Assembly: GCF_026210795.1 (NCBI RefSeq)
Contig: NC_089453.1
Location: forward strand, 2,792,501 to 2,856,500
Source: Rhizophagus irregularis
Taxonomy: Eukaryota > Glomeromycota > Glomeromycetes > Glomerales > Glomeraceae
DNA length: 64,000 bases
Direction: 5' to 3'
Positions 12,101-22,939 of the stretch are shown here, piece after piece; position 1 is the first letter of the stretch, and each line of letters opens with the position of its first letter. The notes under the pieces are model-generated. The model was given only the letters and a program-made list of their open reading frames with translations, did no database searches and was not told the DNA's origin. Position numbers and translations under genes: made by a program.

Positions 12101-12469
12101 GGACACTAAAAAACCAGCCAAACGAAATACCATAAACTCCAACAAAATTATAGACACATGATAAAAGCACTAAAAACCCACACGCGTCAACTATAGAAAT
12201 AGACGAAGGAGTAATAGACAAAATTAGTTAAAAAGGCGATAACCTCTTTACACACAGAAGACGACTGCGACACTAATATTATTGCGCCAACTAATAAGCA
12301 ATAAATCGAAAAAAAATAAAAAAAAATGATTCCATCCATAACCCGGAATGCAGCAGATTGATCAATCATCTGAGGAATTCCAACAAATGAAAAATTTTCA
12401 CCCACTATTACATCCCTGAATTTAACACGAAAAATTACAAACAACCCCATATAGTAAAAAGCCGCGATA

Positions 12470-13260
12470 TCACTGTTTCACTTTAAGGAAATATTTCCCA
12501 AACGAGTCAAGCTTAATTTATCGAAGATTCAGATTAACCTAAACGGGCTAGTGGGATATGCTGGCCCCGAAAAATTTGTTACAATTTCGCATACACAACT
12601 TCTAATTATAGGATTCTACAACGAAACATCTTGTAACTCAATTATCAACACATATAACTGGTTGCTCAACATTTCAACATTAATGTATACGATGTGCAAC
12701 AACTCAACCTTTTTAGTCCTATCGACCGCATCAAAGAGAAAAGACCATACTTCGACAAAAACACTAACCGAAGAACGACACCTAAGCAGTCAAAACTGAA
12801 TAATTTCGTAATAGAATTTACAGAAGAAAAAATCCGTAAAAATTTTCTGGGAACAAGACATATGGTCCATAAAGCGCGAAAGCCACTTAGAATTTTACCA
12901 ACCAAATCATCTAATGAAGGATTTAAACGCAGTAACCAATGTACCTACAAACCAATAAGTTTATACATAGATACTACTGTTCAAGATTTAGATAATGTCT
13001 TACAGAGTATCAACGCAAAATCGTGCAAAAAGAAGGACTAAACACTCATACATTCACAGGAAATTTCACCAACACAACCAGAGAGATAAAATTAATCAAG
13101 ATACACGGTATGTGGTAAACCAAAAATGCCAAAATTGTAATACCAAGAAACTGATACTTGAACAACATAAACTCAACGTCAATAACCAACTAAATAAAAC
13201 AGTCCCACATTTTCCCTTACGGAAAAACATCTTTTTTAAACAAACAAGGAAATTCTCATA
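12470..13260 (+). pseudogene. Probable LINE ORF1 remnant
   Basis: A plus-strand frame near 12490-12660 reads KLNLSKIQINLNGLVGYAGP and GFYNETSCNSIINTYNWLLN. The frame at 12694-13041 continues as a lysine/arginine-rich segment with FVIEFTEEKIRKNFLG. A third frame (12995-13261) holds NQKCQNCNTKKL, a lone CxxC. The strand is A/C-rich and G-poor, exactly like the LINE endonuclease segment downstream, and the order fits ORF1 followed by ORF2. The assignment is an inference from composition, order and a general resemblance to LINE ORF1 proteins of these fungi. Multiple frame changes mean it is dead. Confidence 0.4.
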
Positions 13261-14500
13261 ATCAAACACCCAAACAACACAACAATATCCAACATGGAAG
13301 ATTACTTACTATTTCCTAAGACATATAATACAAAGAAATATATGAACGAAGTTCATATTTTAAAAAATGAAATTAGGAGAAGTTATGATTCAATTTTAAC
13401 AACAAACCCATATTAACGAGAAAACCGAAAGAGAACACGAACGAATAAAAAACGAAGTAAATAAATTAAAAACCAAATAATGAAATGAAAGCAAACACGA
13501 TTTCATTCCCGACTTACTCCAAGGTCGAGAACAAACACAAGCTAATTTAATCAGCCTTAAACATGATTAAAAAATAAAGAACAAAAACACCACCGAAAAA
13601 ACATCGAATAATTCATGCTCCTCCAATAATCCGAACAACGAAGAATATTTCTTGGATACAACCCAACCAAAAGTATAGACCGCAATTAAACAACTCTCAA
13701 CAACAAATTAAAGACACACCTTTACCATCTCATGCCAGCCATCACGTTGCACATCAAGACAAAACTCAACTTTTATTGAAAGTTTGATGTTATTGAGCGT
13801 TTTGGATATAGTATCTTCTCGTAAAAATATAACTTTAGTTTTTAATCCATTTTTTTGCATTAGAGATTATCTGCCTCATTCACCAATTTTAGTAATTACT
13901 GACAACTTTTCGGAAGACAATATGACTGAGACGAATATAATCATAATGCCCAAATGGAGAAATCAAAAACGCTAAGCGTACTACGTCATGATAACATTAT
14001 AACACAGGCATTTTATATTCTCTGGTTTAACTCCTTTTTGTTTCTTTAACCCAACTTAGGTCTATCTACACGCACAAACTTTTTTAATATAAATTTTACG
14101 ATTGAAAACAACACAAGATTACCCCGATAGAACGTATTCCTATAGATATAGATGATATAGCTACCCTTAATAAATTAACAACCATAACATAAACGACAAA
14201 CGTGCGTCGGGTGATTGCGCCGGCTTAATAGGTTGAGAAACCGGTGTCTTATCCGGTGAAGCCTGTCCTGTTAATGATTGGTGTCCTTTTTTGCCATTAT
14301 CATTTTTCGGGGGTAAACTGATTTCGTTTTTTTACGTTGCTGCAGACTTCTTGAGACGTTGTAAGGTTGATAATTATGAACCAACCTAAACGGTGCATCT
14401 TGGGATTGTTGTTGCATCTCTTGAACACACTAATTTCTACTTCAATTACTACACCCTGAACATACGAGGTTATATTAACAAAATTACAATATACATTCCT
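13261..14500 (+). other. A/C-rich decayed stretch between LINE ORF1 and ORF2 remnants
   Basis: The plus strand stays A/C-rich and G-poor with scraps such as EDYLLFPKTYNTKKYMNEVH, but with stops in all frames. Around 14200-14290 a short GC-richer piece breaks the composition and may be a small insertion. Nothing firmer can be said. Confidence 0.3.
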
Positions 14501-14529
14501 TTTACATTTTAGAAAAATTCTTGGTATTA

Positions 14530-15360
14530 CAAAACACACGAACGATCATCAACTACCGAAGAATTTCTATCTGACATAAAACAAAACAACAATAATAACA
14601 AAATACATATTTTCTTTGGTACCAGTGGTGATAACAAAGTCACAAGCATAGCACTCCTCGTTACTCAACAACTTGCTAAACACATAATTAAAACTTATCA
14701 TTTCAAAGACGACTTTTAACAGTTGATCTATGTTCAAAGGAAAACGATATTACGTATAATCAACACATATTTACCCGCTGACCAAACAAAAGATAAACAA
14801 TATGATATACCAAGAAATTAATAGATTATTATCAGAGCAAACCTTTACAACCGTAACCTCAAAGGTGTTATCAAACATTACCATCAAACTCCCTCCTCTA
14901 CATCAGATAATACAAAATCCGGCAGAATAGACTATATTTTGGCCATTTTAGAATTCAATTATCACGGATACACTATTAATATAGAAGAATCAACTCTGTC
15001 GACAGACCATAACGCCGTATGTATATTATTACAAACCTAATAAACAAAAATTTCTTCTTGCCAACCACCAAAATAAAATTTTTAATTATTCAAAAATGAA
15101 CGAGAGTCATATGGCGGTCTTATAAAGAAAAATCAGACGTCATTTTCACATTACAACAACAAAAGAAGAATTGGCAAATCAACATAAAAGAAATTAAAGG
15201 TTTAAATGATATCATAGAAAGCATAAATCGTATCAGGAAGGAACGTATACCACAAGAAAAAGCTACACGTATTAAATACGACGCCAAATCAGGTTAGAGA
15301 ATTTCAGTTACAAAAAATTATCTGCCCATACAAACCTAGAGAAACAATCACCAGATAGAA
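14530..15360 (+). pseudogene. LINE ORF2 remnant: endonuclease (EEP) domain
   Basis: Plus-strand frames hold NTKSGRIDYILAILEFNYHG near 14910-14965 and LSTDHNAVCILLQT near 14997-15040. The SRIDYI...SDHNAV spacing is the C-terminal catalytic signature of the endonuclease/exonuclease/phosphatase domain of LINE retrotransposons; the Asp-His pair is kept here, with S to T just before it. Upstream scraps (VYLPADQTKDKQYD near 14770) fit the middle of the domain but in other frames and with stops. Downstream, KEIKGLNDIIESINRIRKER matches the linker before reverse transcriptase. The reading then stops near 15300 and the strand composition flips near 15,380, so the RT domain is missing. Confidence 0.6.
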
Positions 15361-15364
15361 AAAA

Positions 15365-16740
15365 TATTGGGAACATTGGAATTTAGAATTGGAGATCCAT
15401 GCAAAGTGTTGTGTTGTTGTCTATTAGAACCATCAGTATAAAAATGAAGAGTATTTAAAGTAGAAAAATTACGGGCTGAAGATAATAGTAAAGAAACACT
15501 ATTAGAGTTTGCCTAAAAATAAATTAGGGATAAAAAAAAGGATGAGACGAAGCTAAATTAATATTGTTTGGGCTCGACGACGAGGTGAAAACATCGTTGA
15601 CGATATCAGAATTGGGACATATGTGATAAGGAATAATAGTCTGATTTTTTAAATGTGTTATACGCTAAAGTACGTGTAGTGATTAAGGGTTTCACTGGGT
15701 AAATGTTGTAGTTAGAATGTGATACGTGGGTAGGTTTGAATTTATAAAAAATTTGATCAAATCTTGCGTTCGGCGTTCGGGAGAACAGAACACATATTGG
15801 GTGTAAATCGCGATAATATGAAGTGTGTTTGTGGCATCCGTGAGAACGGGTGTTCGTTTCGTGGTGTAATATTCTGTCTTGTGTCCGCCGTTAGGGAAGG
15901 AACGTAATGGGCACGGTAGGTGAGACTAATGAACGGGTCGTTGTGTTGTTCGATAGTTTTGCCGTAAATACCATCGTTGTCAACTGGATCCCAGGTAATG
16001 GTCCATTCGTCCGCAGGGCGGTGCAAAATTTTGTTAGAAATAATTTTGGGAACATCATATGATGTTAGAATATTGAAGAGGTGTGATGAGTCTACGATTA
16101 TTAGTTGATAATGTGCCTTTTTTTTCTAAGGTAGTGAACCAGGAGGGAGTTTTTCCTTTATAGTTTTTATTTTGAGATAATTTGACGTCTTTCCATGTAT
16201 CGAGGAAGTTACCATCAAATGGAGCAGAGTTGGTCCATAAAAAGAATTTGTTTATTCCGTAGGGAGGTGAGATCCGCTGCGGAGAGGTCGTCTTTCAGGT
16301 AAGTAACGGAAAGTGATGTTGAACTTGTTATAAAGCTGGAGTTCTCGCGTGAGAAGAGAAGGTTTGGTCGTTTTAGGTTGTGATTTAAGTTAGGGAAATG
16401 TGGTAACCAATATTCTGTTTGTGTGCTGATGATTTTTTGAATTCCAATGACTCTCATAGATGGCGTATTAAACACCACATTAGTTATGGAGCAGTGGGAA
16501 TAAAATTGGTTAAAAAAGAAACTGTTTGTGGATTATAGTGAGTTGAGATGGGTAATTTTAAATGATGTTTGAAAAGTTTTTTGATAGGTGACAGAAGAGC
16601 GTTACATTGCGCTTCTGTGAGGATTGTAAATTGGTTAACGTACTCGAGTTTAGGTAATAATACCTTAGATTAGGTGATCATGTGTGATTTTTTATATTTC
16701 ATTGTGTAAGCGAAGTTTGAAATGATTTGTTTTAGTTTTC
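15365..16740 (-). pseudogene. LINE ORF2 remnant on the opposite strand: post-RT region to RNase H start
   Basis: On the minus strand the order from 16740 downwards is: MRVIGIQKIISTQTEYWLPH and NHNLKRPNLLFSRENSSFIT (16478-16215), RPADEWTITWDPVDNDGIYG (16026-15757), and LNTLHFYTDGSNRQQHN (about 15450-15400). The last piece matches the start of an RNase H domain (YTDGS holds the first catalytic Asp). Family knowledge: fungal LINE ORF2 proteins carry such a linker and RNase H after RT. The piece ends near 15365, directly against the plus-strand LINE remnant. Several frame changes and stops are present. Confidence 0.55.
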
Positions 16741-18290
16741 GCAAATTAGGGGTATGGGTACAAAATAATAATAATTCTTAAATAAAAATAAAAATAATAA
16801 AGTTGTTAATTAATAGTAAAATTTTGATCGTCCTAGTCACCCCCAAGTAAAACGAATAAATTTTTTAATTTTGTTAGGAGTTACGAGTAATTATTCATTT
16901 TTTTTGGTATTTTAGTAATAAATAGAGGTTTATAAATAATTGTTTTTTTAAAACTTAGTTTTTAGCATGATGAATAAATATAGTGATAAGTTACAATGGT
17001 AATAATTATTAATAATCAGAATTTTTACTTTCTATTAGGATTACAAATCTATTTGCCGTTGTAGGAGTAGTCAATTTTGTGCTTTTCCTTAAATATTAGT
17101 AATATTTTATTTCAATTATTTCAATGGAGTAATATTTATCCTTTTTTGGTTAACTTGATTTTGATAATTATCTCTTTGTCATACGTCATATAAGTCCTTT
17201 TTACAATTGCATTTCAAAAAAAAGATTAGTACGCCGACAAACATAATAACAAATAAAAAAAAAATTTTTTTTTTAAATAACATACCTAAAAAAGTATATT
17301 TATAAATGAAAATCACATTCTTAAAATAATCGGCGTTACCTATTTTTTCATTAAATGTAATACGCATAAAATTCACAAAGTATTATTTAAAAATTGACTA
17401 TTCTTTATCCCACTCTCAATATAATATGGCTAATTATTCTAATAGAAATTAAAATGCACGTTTGGTTATCGTTTTTATTGTAAAATTTGTATTGACTAAT
17501 CAGACCACAATTATAATTGACTGGATATTGTCTTTTTTTGGGCTGAGCGACATGCAATATGGCGAACAGTTTTTTCCATTTTCAATTTAACGTAATTGTA
17601 CTATTTTTTTTTCATTATGTTGTGTCGTCCTAAAAATAGTTGCAGGCTGAATTAATAAATGTTTATTTTCTATCTTAGGAATAGCTTTTTGAAAATTATG
17701 GTAATACTAAATTAACGAATAACGAGTTACAAATAGTCACGTATGATATAAACTTTAAACATGTGATCTCCTTGATGCTGCGGTCGATCTAGCCGACGCA
17801 TCGGACTTATTGTTTAAAAATAATATATTTATTAACAAGTTAAAACATTTATTTTTTAGCTAAATTAAAATAAATATAGACTTTACACAGGGAGCAGGGC
17901 ATTCTTTTTTTTTAATGATTTTACGACAAACAGTTATATTAAATCTAAATAAGAAACAAAGTCTAGATCATTTTATTAATTTTTTCCTTTAAGAATTTAA
18001 AAAATGACGTTGTGTTTGTTAAACTCTTCAATTACACGCAGGCCACACCTCGCTACACGCGTAAGAGTTGTTTCAACTTATACAACTACTTCGTTTAGTC
18101 ATTACATATAAAGTGTTGAACATGCCGCCAATGTTTTGAAGGTAAAGTAACAGTTCACGTTTACATTAATAAAAATTTTGTTTGATTTATGATTTTTTAA
18201 TTAATTAATCAATTATATTTTTAGAAAAAAAAAAATTTATTTATTTCGCTTTTTTTTGCAAATAATATGCTGACCCTATTTTAAAAAATT
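16741..18290. other. AT-rich intergenic DNA
   Basis: T-rich and A-rich runs, no recognised gene. Slightly less AT-rich bits at 17765-17810 and 18030-18130 do not translate into anything I recognise. Confidence 0.4.
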
Positions 18291-18296
18291 GTCAGA

Positions 18297-19250
18297 AATT
18301 AGTTGCGTTGGAGGTGGAACTAACGCTATTTTCATATCATTTAGACAGGCTGGAAAATTCGTTGTATCGACGATTTTCTTAGTGGGTGATAATACCATTT
18401 CAGCAAGTTATTTATATTACGGAACTTACATTCAATTTATGGTATTTTTTTTTATTGTAAACTAAAATCTAATAAAGCGAACGTCATGTGTGTGAAATTA
18501 TTTTTTAAACGCATAGGCTACACTTCCAAAATTGAGGATCAATGGGATCAATGATCCAGAAAAATAATTGACGATAAAACGAAAGCTATACATCTTGGAT
18601 CTATGGAAAATCCGAAATTTAATATTCCAGATTTTATAAGTTTGCACGTGATGCAAGAGCTGGCAAGAAAGAGATAATGGAAGATTCCAACTTTTACTGA
18701 TCCAAGTCTTGATTACCATGGGTTAATTTATCAGTATAAATTTGAGTATGATGCTTTACTATTCAGAAATTATGAGTAATATAGGACCACGTCAAGATCC
18801 TTTTGGATCATTTTTATTAATACAAGGTCTTGAAACCTTATCATTGAGAGTTTGTAGGCAAGCTGAAAGTGCTTTAGTGGTTAGAATTGAGAGGTGATGT
18901 CCTATGGATTTCACTTGAATCACATCCTTGTCATGAAAATATACGCGAAATGGTTTTGGATATTTTGACTTTTTGCGTTAAAGCGACGCAAATGTTAAAG
19001 CTGCATTTATTGAAGCTTTACAACTTGCAAGTAAGGTTAAACAAATTTTAATAATTGTTTTTTTGTTTATTTTATGAAAATTTTATTATTATTTTATTTT
19101 CTTTAGCCATTTGACAAATGTGGTGACGCTGGTACATCTTGCTTCAAGAATAATGGATGAAGAACGGTTATCGATAGGAGTAAATAAGGAGATGATACGT
19201 GTCTCTGTTGGAAGAAGGCTTTGCAATTACGTTTGAAAAAATTAAAAATA
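18297..19250 (+). pseudogene. O-acetylhomoserine sulfhydrylase (MET17-like) pseudogene
   Basis: Plus-strand blocks follow the order of O-acetylhomoserine (thiol)-lyase, a PLP enzyme of methionine/cysteine synthesis: GGTNAIFISFRQAG, then FLVGDNTISASYLYYGTYIQ, IDDKTKAIHLGSMENPKFNI, WKIPTFTDPSLDYHGLIYQ, SNIGPRQDPFGSFLLIQGL with ETLSLRVCRQAESAL, VKAAFIEALQLASK and LSIGVNKEMIRVSVG. The segment between HVMQEL and WKIPTF lacks about 70 residues, including the SATKW-type lysine that binds PLP. There are several frame changes and stops, and a remnant intron (donor near 19034, acceptor TTTAG near 19107). It cannot encode an active enzyme. The family identity is firm because seven ordered blocks match; whether an intact parent exists elsewhere is unknown. 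Confidence 0.8.
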
Positions 19251-20423
19251 TCCTTGACTTTTTTATTCACGTAATTTTATTTTCACGTACAAACAACAAT
19301 AGCATAATTTATTTTATATCTAGATTAAAAAAAGCATTATTATAATTTTTTTTTTAATGGAGAATGTGAATCAAAATATTTATAATAGACTTAAAACAAT
19401 TTTAATGTTTTACGATGTAGTACTTATAAAGTCTTTAACAAATAGCATCAGAGAATATTAAAACACGCAAATATTTTTTGCTGGGGGTCTTATTATTGAA
19501 TATAGGCACGAGTTTCCCTGATAATAGCATCTATAAGTTCGCTAAATTACTTTATTCAAGAGAAATGATTGCTCTCGCACGTAAGAATACTTTTTCTTCT
19601 TTATCATTCAAAATCTCATTAACTTCTTTGTCATTTTTTGGGTGTTGTCAACCGAACTTGGATTGGTTCTATATTTATGTTCTTCAAAGAATCTCCCTTT
19701 TTATCCAACCCTTTACAAAAGAGATATTAAACTACATAGTCTAAGTAATTACCCAACCCTCGAAAGAATCGTCCTTCCTGTTCTTAAAAAAGAAAACTAG
19801 GCATAACCAGTACTAGAATTTGGCTTAGAATTAAATTTTTTTTCAAATTTGTAATAATAATATTATTTTCACGAAGAAAATTTCACGTGACCCTTTCGCC
19901 GATCGTAAATTAATGATCCGCGAATTTTGTTGTAATGCCCAGGATCATCCAAGGAATTTATTAATTATAAACCGCTGCAATATATTTATAGTAGGTATAT
20001 AACCTACGAATTTTGAAGTGTTTTAAAGTGAAATACGTATAAAAACCTCCTGGAATGAAGTTAAACTGATTCATATACAATATTTAGTATTGTATAGTTC
20101 TTTGTACTATTTTGAGAAAATAGTTTTATGATTTTATTACTTCGGGAAATAATTAATTTTATTAGTTAACAAATGAGGATGATGATATAATGTTTACGAT
20201 CATCAGCCTTTTAATGAAGATTATAATTTTAGAAATAATTAATTTTATTGGTTATTTAATGGAGATCACAAATTGAGAAATAATCACGCAGAAAAATGAT
20301 GATCATAAGTTAGGATGAGGACATAACAACATATATAATAACATTCGATCGACCTTCTTAGAGATAACCTTTAACCTTTAATCTTTAACCTTTAACCTTC
20401 AAAAAGACAAACTTTGGATCTCA

Positions 20424-20450
20424 AATTATTATATTTTACACATTCCTTTT
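20424..20450. repeat. 27-bp direct repeat, copy 1 (copy 2 at 21424-21450)
   Basis: The word AATTATTATATTTTACACAT followed by TCCTTTT occurs exactly twice, with start points 1000 bp apart. The flanks diverge at once. It could be a local duplication or element termini, but no TG...CA or TSD was found. Confidence 0.5.
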
Positions 20451-20854
20451 AATATTCGATTCTTTTGTACTATTTTCTTATGATGAAAAAGTACCTTTCT
20501 TAATAATTTATGAATTTTATTGATGATTTAATCTAAGTTACCCTTGTAGTTTCACCGGGACAAACAAGTTATTTTATTAATTTTATTCGTGAATTTCATT
20601 TTATTATTATATTTTTGGGAGGTGAATTCATGAATTTTATTAATTTTTATTAGAGAAATAATTTTTGAAAGTGGGTTTTTGGTGAAATTTCATGAGAAAT
20701 AATTTATTTTTGATATTACGGAAGGGGAAATTATTGTAGTTTATTAGTAAAAATTTATTTTAGATTTGGAATATTTAATGAATTTATAATTTTTATTAGA
20801 TGAATTTTATTTTATTTTATTATTTTGTTATTTTTGATTTGATATTATTATATA

Positions 20855-20874
20855 CCTGCTCACTAGTGAGCAGG
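20855..20874. repeat. 20-bp perfect palindrome
   Basis: CCTGCTCACTAGTGAGCAGG is self-complementary end to end and stands out in DNA that is otherwise A/T runs. Its role is unknown. Confidence 0.6.
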
Positions 20875-21666
20875 AAATTTATTAATGAAAACCAAGGATT
20901 TAATGTAAGGTCACAAGACCCCGGCCTTACAAGTGGAGGACCTGAGTATTGTAATGATCATCCTCATATGATTCCAACGATAGGATGAAGGATTTGAGGA
21001 TTAATGAAAAGGGTATTTTATAATTTATCTTTAGAAAAATTCGAGGATTAATGAAGAAGGAAAAAGAATTATAGTTTAGCTTTCTTTATTGGTTGTAATT
21101 TGGTCACCGTATTGCCTTAATGCCCTAAATTCTATACATAATATGAAATACCTTGTTTTTATACCGGTATTGATGACCTTGTATAGGTGCTACGAGAGCT
21201 GTTAAATCAAGCCGTAGTAAAATAACGCATGCATGTAATAACGGCCATCTAAGTTACAAATGGGAATTTTAGAAATAGATTTTATGAGGGTAGATTTGGA
21301 AGAAATGGTGAAAGAAAAATATTTTTAAAAATACGAAAAAGAATTTTAATTTATTAATGAAAGAAAAGAAAAATTTGAGGGTATGATATAATTTTGAGAA
21401 ATTTTGAGAGATTAAAAGGATGGAATTATTATATTTTACACATTCCTTTTGCTATTTCCCCACAGCACTTCAATAGCAACTCTATTTTCCTGCGTCCAAA
21501 CTTGTTTGATAACTTATACTTTCGAATGAAAAATCGCTATTTCGTGAGCTCACCCAAGTGTTTTTTGAGAAAAAACTTGTATCTTCGTTAAAAACTCGTT
21601 TCACTATTAAAAAGACTCCATTTTAATCTTTGTAAACCTAAATTTTGACCGAGTGATCGACAAGTA

Positions 21667-21905
21667 AGGCCGGGCAAAAAAAATTTTTAGATTCTCGGGA
21701 CATAAAATTTTAAAAATGACCCGGCCGGCCGGCATTTTTTTTTATATTTGTAAAATTTTTTTATATGTAAAATTTTTTTACGCCACATTGGCCAATAACT
21801 TATAATCACGTTATAAAATTTTTTACTATAAAAAAAAATTTCCCATTTTTCGAAAAACTGACCCGGCCGGGTCACGAGAATCTAAAATTTTTTTTTGCCC
21901 GGCCT
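21667..21905. mobile_element. Foldback MITE with AGGCCGGGC tips
   Basis: The left arm begins AGGCCGGGCAAAAAAAATTT and the right arm mirrors it (GCCCGGCCT), both continuing through AGATTCTCG and an inner GACCCGGCCGG/CCGGCCGGGTC block. The two arms pair over about 60 bp around an AT-rich centre. The flanks are AAGTA and AAGTT; a clean target-site duplication is not evident. Confidence 0.65.
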
Positions 21906-21989
21906 AAGTTTCATTATGGAAAGCCACCCTTGACAAGATGTGATATTTGGGCATCATGCCTGTTGATGTCTCGGATCATATCGGATATA

Positions 21990-22457
21990 CAGTCAAGTCT
22001 CTCTAAGCACACCCTCTATAAGTACACTCCATCTATAAGTACACTCCCAAGCTCAGCAGTCCTGAGCTTGGGACTTAGTAGTTAAGACTTAAGTGCATCC
22101 TTTTTATTAACACCGTGCAGTAAATTTTCCGAACCATATATATTAAAGTATATTCCCTAAATGCACTCACGTGATTTCAACTCTTGATCCACCAATAATT
22201 TTGTGTAAAATAAGAGGTAAAATGGTGGAACATTATTTTTTTAAATAAACGTCACGCAATTTTTGCTGTGCAAGTGCGCGTCGCTGCGGTTTTATCCCAA
22301 TATCTCATTGCAGTTTGTGACGTTAAATATGTACAATACGGCATGTAATATAATAAACAATAATAAAATATAATTTTTTATATCACATGAAATTTTATAA
22401 AATTATATAAGTGCACACCCTCTATAAGTGCACGTTCATGCACTTAGAGAGAGTTGA
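21990..22457. mobile_element. Pogo-like (Tc1/mariner) non-autonomous element
   Basis: The left tip CAGTCAAGTCTCTCTAAGCA follows TA at 21988-21989. The right tip, read inward, is TCAACTCTCTCTAAGTGCAT and is followed by TA at 22458-22459; it lacks the outermost CAG. CCCTCTATAAGT words sit just inside both ends. Pogo-type elements have CAGT-type tips with CTCTCTATAA-like subterminal words and TA duplications. No transposase frame remains. Confidence 0.65.
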
Positions 22458-22873
22458 TATGATGTTTGTACAAATTTATATAACCGGTAAATTTACCATA
22501 AACAAAATTTACTATTTTCATATATCTGCATGATATAACTGACATACATGAAATGCATGACGTCTGAACATCAACCATTGCAATATTATGGTGCAATATT
22601 TTATGACCCTATTTTATATGCAAAAAAAAAAATTCTATTTTTGTACAAACTTTCTTCTCGTTTCCTTTCTTGTTAATTTGTACTTCCCATTATTATCTTC
22701 TATGCTGAAATGTTTATTTATTACGCCCAATGTTTATACATATTTCCACTAGTTGATCACATGTGCATCCCAACTAAATAAGTAATAATAACAAACTAAA
22801 AAATAATTGTATGCATTTTACTCCGATAAAAGTACTGGAATTCTTAGAAACTCTTGATGACACATAATTCAGA

Positions 22874-22881
22874 TATAAATA
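22874..22881 (+). promoter_or_regulatory. Possible TATA box of the kinase gene
   Basis: TATAAATA lies 59 bp before the ATG of the kinase gene at 22940. In DNA this AT-rich the word is common, so the call is weak. Confidence 0.25.
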
Positions 22882-22939
22882 AAGTACTAAGTGCGTTCAA
22901 AGTTTCAAATTCATTATCTTATTGATACTTGTTTATAAT

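Larger units (their letters stand above)
19260..21660. other. Intergenic DNA with short repeats
   Basis: Contains CTTTAAC-type 7-bp repeats at about 20364-20398, a 20-bp perfect palindrome at 20855-20874, and a 27-bp exact direct repeat at 20424-20450 and 21424-21450. A codon-like stretch on the minus strand at about 19560-19640 (HPKNDKEVNEILNDKEEKVF) is unassigned. No gene supported. Confidence 0.35.

Noticed and set aside
12666-12905. 79-codon minus-strand frame
   Set aside because: It opposes the plus-strand LINE ORF1-like frame; the A/C-rich plus strand and the motif order favour the plus strand.
17179-17376. 65-codon hydrophobic minus-strand frame resembling a membrane peptide
   Set aside because: Phe/Ile/Leu/Lys richness is expected from poly-A/T runs; no start context, splice signal or relative supports it.
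20364-20398. CTTTAAC repeats considered as telomere-like
   Set aside because: The unit differs from the TTAGGG type, is only a few copies long and is internal.
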